This document shows positions 63,384-64,000 of a stretch of 64,000 nucleotides of DNA, piece after piece. Numbering within the stretch: the stretch's first letter is position 1; every line of letters begins with the position of its first letter. The position numbers were made by a program, and so were the translations under genes. This DNA is from Kordia antarctica. Its GTDB lineage: Bacteria; Bacteroidota; Bacteroidia; Flavobacteriales; Flavobacteriaceae. The notes below the pieces were generated by a model. The model did not search any database, was not told the origin of the DNA, and saw only the letters and a list, made by a program, of their open reading frames with translations. Location: contig NZ_CP019288.1 of NCBI RefSeq assembly GCF_009901525.1, positions 2,695,501 through 2,759,500 of the forward strand. Direction: 5' to 3'.

Positions 63384-64000
63384 CTAAAACTGCCTTAGAA
63401 AACTAGAAACGGTTTCACCTGTGTTTTTCTGAAATGCTTTTGAAAAGGATTCTGTAGTACCAAAACCCGATTCTTTCGCCATCGCTTTTACGGTATATTT
63501 TCTGTAATTCGTATTGTTTTCTAATTCTTGAAGACTATGTTGAATTCGCAAATCATTGATGTAATTTCGAAACGATTTTAACTTATACGTATTAATCACT
63601 TTTGATAAATATTTCGTGTTCGTTTTTAGTTGCTTCGCAAATTGGTGCAATGTAATTTTTGTGATTAAAAAACCTCTTTCTTTTTCAAATGCTTGAAGAT
63701 TTTGCAGAATGGAAGCCACAATAGTTTCATCAATTTCTATGTATGTTTCGTTACTTTTTTTATCATCATTACTTTTATCTTGGTTATTTTTTTCAAGCAA
63801 TTCAATAATTTTTTTAAGATGATTGTATCCTTTCGTTTTTCGAGCGCATAACAACCCGAAAATGAGTACTAATAACAATACAATTCCTATTGATAAATAA
63901 TATCTAGTTTCAAGTGCTTGTTGTGTTTGCAAAAGCTGTTCTAGTTGTTTGTCTTGTGTTTGGTAAGCGAAACTATCAACGGTTTGTTCAAAATTTTGCT
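63384..64000 (-). CDS. AraC-family membrane-anchored regulator, C-terminal part (5' end outside window)
   Basis: The frame stays open to the window edge (residues read QNFEQTVDSFAYQTQDKQLE before the membrane helix), so the gene continues beyond 64000. Visible are a membrane helix (YYLSIGIVLLLVLIFGLLC), a short cytoplasmic linker and an AraC-type HTH domain (LHQFAKQLKTNTKYLSKVIN and VKAMAKESGFGTTESFSKAF). Relatives in flavobacteria have an N-terminal TPR sensor in front. Confidence 0.85.
   Translation of the reverse strand, partial: QNFEQTVDSFAYQTQDKQLEQLLQTQQALETRYYLSIGIVLLLVLIFGLLCARKTKGYNHLKKIIELLEKNNQDKSNDDKKSNETYIEIDETIVASILQNLQAFEKERGFLITKITLHQFAKQLKTNTKYLSKVINTYKLKSFRNYINDLRIQHSLQELENNTNYRKYTVKAMAKESGFGTTESFSKAFQKNTGETVSSFLRQF

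Overview
This window is a low-GC stretch of chromosome from a gliding marine-type flavobacterium (Bacteroidota, Flavobacteriaceae; a Kordia-like genus is my guess and is not proven). The evidence is a complete gldKLMN type IX secretion/gliding operon, Bacteroidota-type -7 boxes (TAnnTTTG), many Sec/lipoprotein signals of flavobacterial style, outer-membrane beta-barrel TonB-linked receptors, and a clade II (Sec-type) nitrous oxide reductase cluster.

Layout. 1-6.5 kb is accessory: the tail of a Cys-rich class I lanthipeptide-like precursor cut by the window edge, a NusG-like antiterminator, a nuclease-like protein and several secreted or lipoprotein genes of unknown role. 6.6-13.6 kb (minus strand) is the nos cluster: cytochrome c, fasciclin lipoprotein, NosZ, a membrane protein, NosL, NosD, NosF, NosY. 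An FNR-like palindrome and the relic of an Rrf2-type regulator lie at its promoter end. 13.9-17.4 kb holds an ATP-cone/Mrr nuclease fusion, an OMPLA-like protein, a frameshifted cupin, a small membrane protein and a LOG-family hydrolase. 17.4-26.5 kb (minus) is a TetR-TolC-HlyD-ABC-ABC-permease-permease drug-export operon of the YbhGFSR type. It is interrupted by palindromic repeats and a GxxExxY gene.

26.9-36.03 kb is the most interesting part. A 47-bp exact direct repeat, the 3' half of tRNA-Met plus its flank, brackets about 9.1 kb. This island carries a TonB-linked outer-membrane receptor and a RiPP operon: a 55-aa precursor, an FxsB-like radical SAM/SPASM enzyme, an HExxH peptide-hydroxylase-like protein, a C39-peptidase ABC exporter and a reduced HlyD-like adaptor. 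The precursor's last third carries two W-x-(R/K) motifs (WER, WQK) as in three-residue cyclophane peptides (triceptides, darobactin-like), and a GA leader-cleavage site. I see no integrase.

36.1-64 kb is mostly conserved core: ABC-F, DUF983, a DAO-family oxidase, gldN-M-L-K, an arginase-fold protein that lacks its metal ligands, topA, an ECF sigma factor with an envelope-spanning anti-sigma/beta-barrel-like partner, a LVIVD lipoprotein, miaB, two tandem DPT-repeat lipoproteins, a sigma-54 activator, lptE, secG, groES-groEL and the C-terminal part of an AraC-type membrane regulator running off the right edge.

Several dispersed non-coding repeats are visible: a ~200-bp element in three copies, always just after the stop codon of a minus-strand gene; a ~135-bp element in two copies; CCCGCAGATT-type inverted repeats; and short palindromes. 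All functional statements rest on motif recognition by eye; no database search was run.
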